From: Campylobacter sp.
Lineage (GTDB): Bacteria; Campylobacterota; Campylobacteria; Campylobacterales; Campylobacteraceae
Direction of reading: 5' to 3'
DNA length: 7,404 bases
Assembly (NCBI GenBank): GCA_017506845.1
Contig: JAFVMP010000195.1
Span: 1 to 7,404, forward strand
Shown here in pieces: positions 6,114 through 7,404 of the stretch. Both the position numbers and the translations under genes were made by a program. Position 1 is the first letter of the stretch. Each line of letters begins with the position of its first letter. The notes beneath the pieces are model-generated. The model did no database searches. It was not told where the DNA came from and saw nothing but the letters and a program-made list of their open reading frames with translations.

Positions 6114-6181
6114 TAAAAAAATTAAAGATTAGCTTGCGAAATTTGCTTTTAAATCGCTTTGAATGTTTTAAGGCTACTTGG

Positions 6182-6278
6182 GGTATTAAATTTTATTTTA
6201 AATCAATTTTAGAGCTGATTTTATTCATTTATAAATATAAAAGTTTTTAAAAGTTATGCTAGGTTTTTATTTAATACC
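6182..6278. repeat. Nested 10-bp inverted repeat
   Basis: GGTATTAAAT (6182-6191) and ATTTAATACC (6269-6278) are perfect inverse copies, 77 bp apart, in the spacer between the two long arms. They lengthen the symmetry of the locus. The sequence is AT-rich, so a chance match is possible. Confidence 0.5.
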
Positions 6279-6292
6279 ATTTGTTAATTTAG

Positions 6293-6424
6293 TTTTTCTT
6301 TAGTGGAATTTTTAGGAGCTTCGCAGAAATGCAACTTATGCTTTTTGACTTCATTTTAAAAAATGGGGTCAAAAATTGGCGTAAGTTGCTATCCTGCCAA
6401 AATAAAAAAATATAAAAGTTGATT
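6293..6424 (+). repeat. Right arm of a long imperfect inverted repeat
   Basis: The partner of 5990-6113 in opposite orientation. In the frame matching the left arm it encodes only broken fragments (for example GIFRSFAEMQLMLFDFILK before a stop near 6411), so it is probably not a gene. The two copies begin at the same TTTTTCTTTAGTGG block and diverge from a spacer of about 180 bp. Confidence 0.75.
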
Positions 6425-6501
6425 TTTACGTTTTATTAGCAATAATTTATAAATACTCAAATACTACACTAAAAAGTTGAGTAAATTTAATAAGGCTAAA
6501 G

Positions 6502-7404
6502 CTAGGAGTTTATCAACTTATATCTTATCGTATTATGTTTGGTTTCTCGCGTGATAGTCCAAAGGCGATTTTTAAATTTATCCATAAATCTCCATAAGGA
6601 ATTCTTACGATACACTTCGACATCATCTCTAAAGGCTAAATCTTTTAGCTCTTTGATTAATTTGCTTTTTGGTAATCCATCTGTGTGCTTTTGCAAAATT
6701 TTTATCACATACTCTGCGGTATATCTAGCTATATCGTTATTAGCAAATAGCAGACTATCATCTTTTTTAAAGCCAAAATTATCAGTGTTGATTATGAAAT
6801 TTGAAACTGCCATATCAAATCTAAATTTTTGCGGCTCAAGGGTAAAAAATAGCTCACTCGCACTAAGAACGCTATGCTCTTTAATCAAAGAGAGATAATA
6901 ACCTTCATCAACACTATCCATAAAAGCTGTTGAACCTTTATAAGCTTTATTATTTTCATCATCGCTTTGTTTTGGCTGATGGTGTAAAAAAATTATAGTC
7001 GCACCCAAATTTCTTAACTTTTGTAATTTATCTAAAAAGCTAGTTATCTTATCATCTTTGGTAAAATCAACATTGATAAAATTTCTTATACTATCAATAA
7101 TAATTAGCACGCCATCTAGGTCATTTGACTTTGAGAGATTAGTTAGAATATCTCCATTTTTAGGTTTATCTATAAAATAGTAGTGAAAGCTATCTTTAAA
7201 GCTATCTAGGATTTGATTTAGATTGCGGTCTTTTAACACTCGTGGGCTATTGTCTGCATCTAAGTAGTGAATTTGGCTAAATTTATTCTCTTGTAGTAAA
7301 AATTTAGCTAGATAAAGCGTAAATAAGCTTTTACCAGCACCAGCTGAAGCGTAAATCATTGTTATAGTTTGTGGGGCTAAGAAATTTGGGATTATCCACT
7401 CATC
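6502..7404 (-). CDS. RepA-like / AAA_25 P-loop ATPase, N-terminus beyond the window
   Basis: The frame is open to the window edge, so 300 C-terminal residues are visible and the start is missing. An ATG at 7357-7359 is internal, because 15 in-frame codons (DEWIIPNFLAPQTIT) precede it and fit the lead-in to the P-loop. Walker A is SAGAGKS, beginning 20 residues into the visible part. Walker B is GVLIIIDS about 70 residues later, followed by TIIFLHHQPK and YKGSTAFMD, the pattern of hexameric RepA-type helicases and related AAA_25 ATPases. The last ~80 residues look like a winged-helix domain. Such proteins unwind or remodel DNA during replication of plasmids and are also common in integrated islands and prophages. 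The gene points toward the transposon, 666 bp from its right end, and is not disrupted by it. Which of these replicon types it serves cannot be told without the upstream genes. Confidence 0.82.
   Translation of the reverse strand, partial: DEWIIPNFLAPQTITMIYASAGAGKSLFTLYLAKFLLQENKFSQIHYLDADNSPRVLKDRNLNQILDSFKDSFHYYFIDKPKNGDILTNLSKSNDLDGVLIIIDSIRNFINVDFTKDDKITSFLDKLQKLRNLGATIIFLHHQPKQSDDENNKAYKGSTAFMDSVDEGYYLSLIKEHSVLSASELFFTLEPQKFRFDMAVSNFIINTDNFGFKKDDSLLFANNDIARYTAEYVIKILQKHTDGLPKSKLIKELKDLAFRDDVEVYRKNSLWRFMDKFKNRLWTITRETKHNTIRYKLINS

Larger units (their letters stand above)
5845..6501. other. Non-coding AT-rich region between transposon and ATPase gene
   Basis: I see no convincing gene or RNA in these 657 bp. 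The region holds two arms of a long imperfect inverted repeat (5990-6113 and 6293-6424), a shorter perfect one nested between them (6182-6191 and 6269-6278), and an imperfect direct repeat (5956-5980 and 5993-6020). A 60-codon GTG-started frame (5921-6103, minus strand) lies inside the left arm and lacks a ribosome binding site. The region lies downstream of the ATPase gene. The only possible terminator is a weak 6-bp stem, ACTCAA (6455-6460) with TTGAGT (6477-6482). Confidence 0.6.

Noticed and set aside
6502..7359. A complete ATPase gene starting at ATG 7359
   Set aside because: The frame is open to the window edge, and the residues before this ATG continue the expected lead-in to Walker A. 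The P-loop would otherwise begin almost at the first residue.

Overview
The window is very AT-rich DNA. Its codon use, protein sequences and A/T-dominated intergenic regions suggest an epsilonproteobacterium, most likely Campylobacter or a close relative. This is an impression from composition and protein style, not a database match.

The main result is that most of the window (142-5836, 5,695 bp) is one transposon. It is bounded by 16-bp terminal inverted repeats (CGGTATTATGTAGCAA on the left, CGGTATTATGTAGTAA read inward from the right, 15/16 identical) and flanked on both sides by the same 8-bp direct repeat, CGATTTAG (134-141 and 5837-5844). An 8-bp target duplication is the usual size for the IS1595 family, and the only transposase inside (4306-5202) is an IS1595/ISXO2-type DDE enzyme, so ends and enzyme agree.

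From left to right the transposon holds a restriction-modification operon read leftward, then a mobility module. The operon, in order of transcription, is a small Xre-type HTH regulator (3928-4182), a fused C5-cytosine/N6-adenine DNA methyltransferase (1434-3941), and an HNH endonuclease (194-1456). The three genes overlap each other (14 bp and 23 bp) and start from a promoter region at 4183-4305. That region is shared with the transposase, which reads the other way. Two methyltransferase domains of different chemistry beside one HNH nuclease suggest a Type IIS-like system with an asymmetric target, each domain protecting one strand.

The mobility module looks damaged while the cargo looks intact. 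The transposase frame is interrupted by a TGA about 40 codons before its natural end (the frame runs on to 5322 with a recognisable C-terminus). A small companion gene on the opposite strand (5311-5737) is split by a one-base shift in an A6 run. The insertion may therefore be fixed in place unless transposase is supplied from elsewhere.

Outside the transposon, the left flank (1-133) carries four copies of ACTTTTCCC, two of which form an 11-bp hairpin. The right flank (5845-6501) is non-coding, AT-rich DNA with a long imperfect inverted repeat (arms 5990-6113 and 6293-6424). It is followed by the 3' part of a RepA-like/AAA_25 ATPase gene (6502-7404, continuing past the window edge). The ATPase and the iteron-like repeats suggest that the transposon landed in a plasmid or integrated mobile island rather than in core chromosome, but this is inference.
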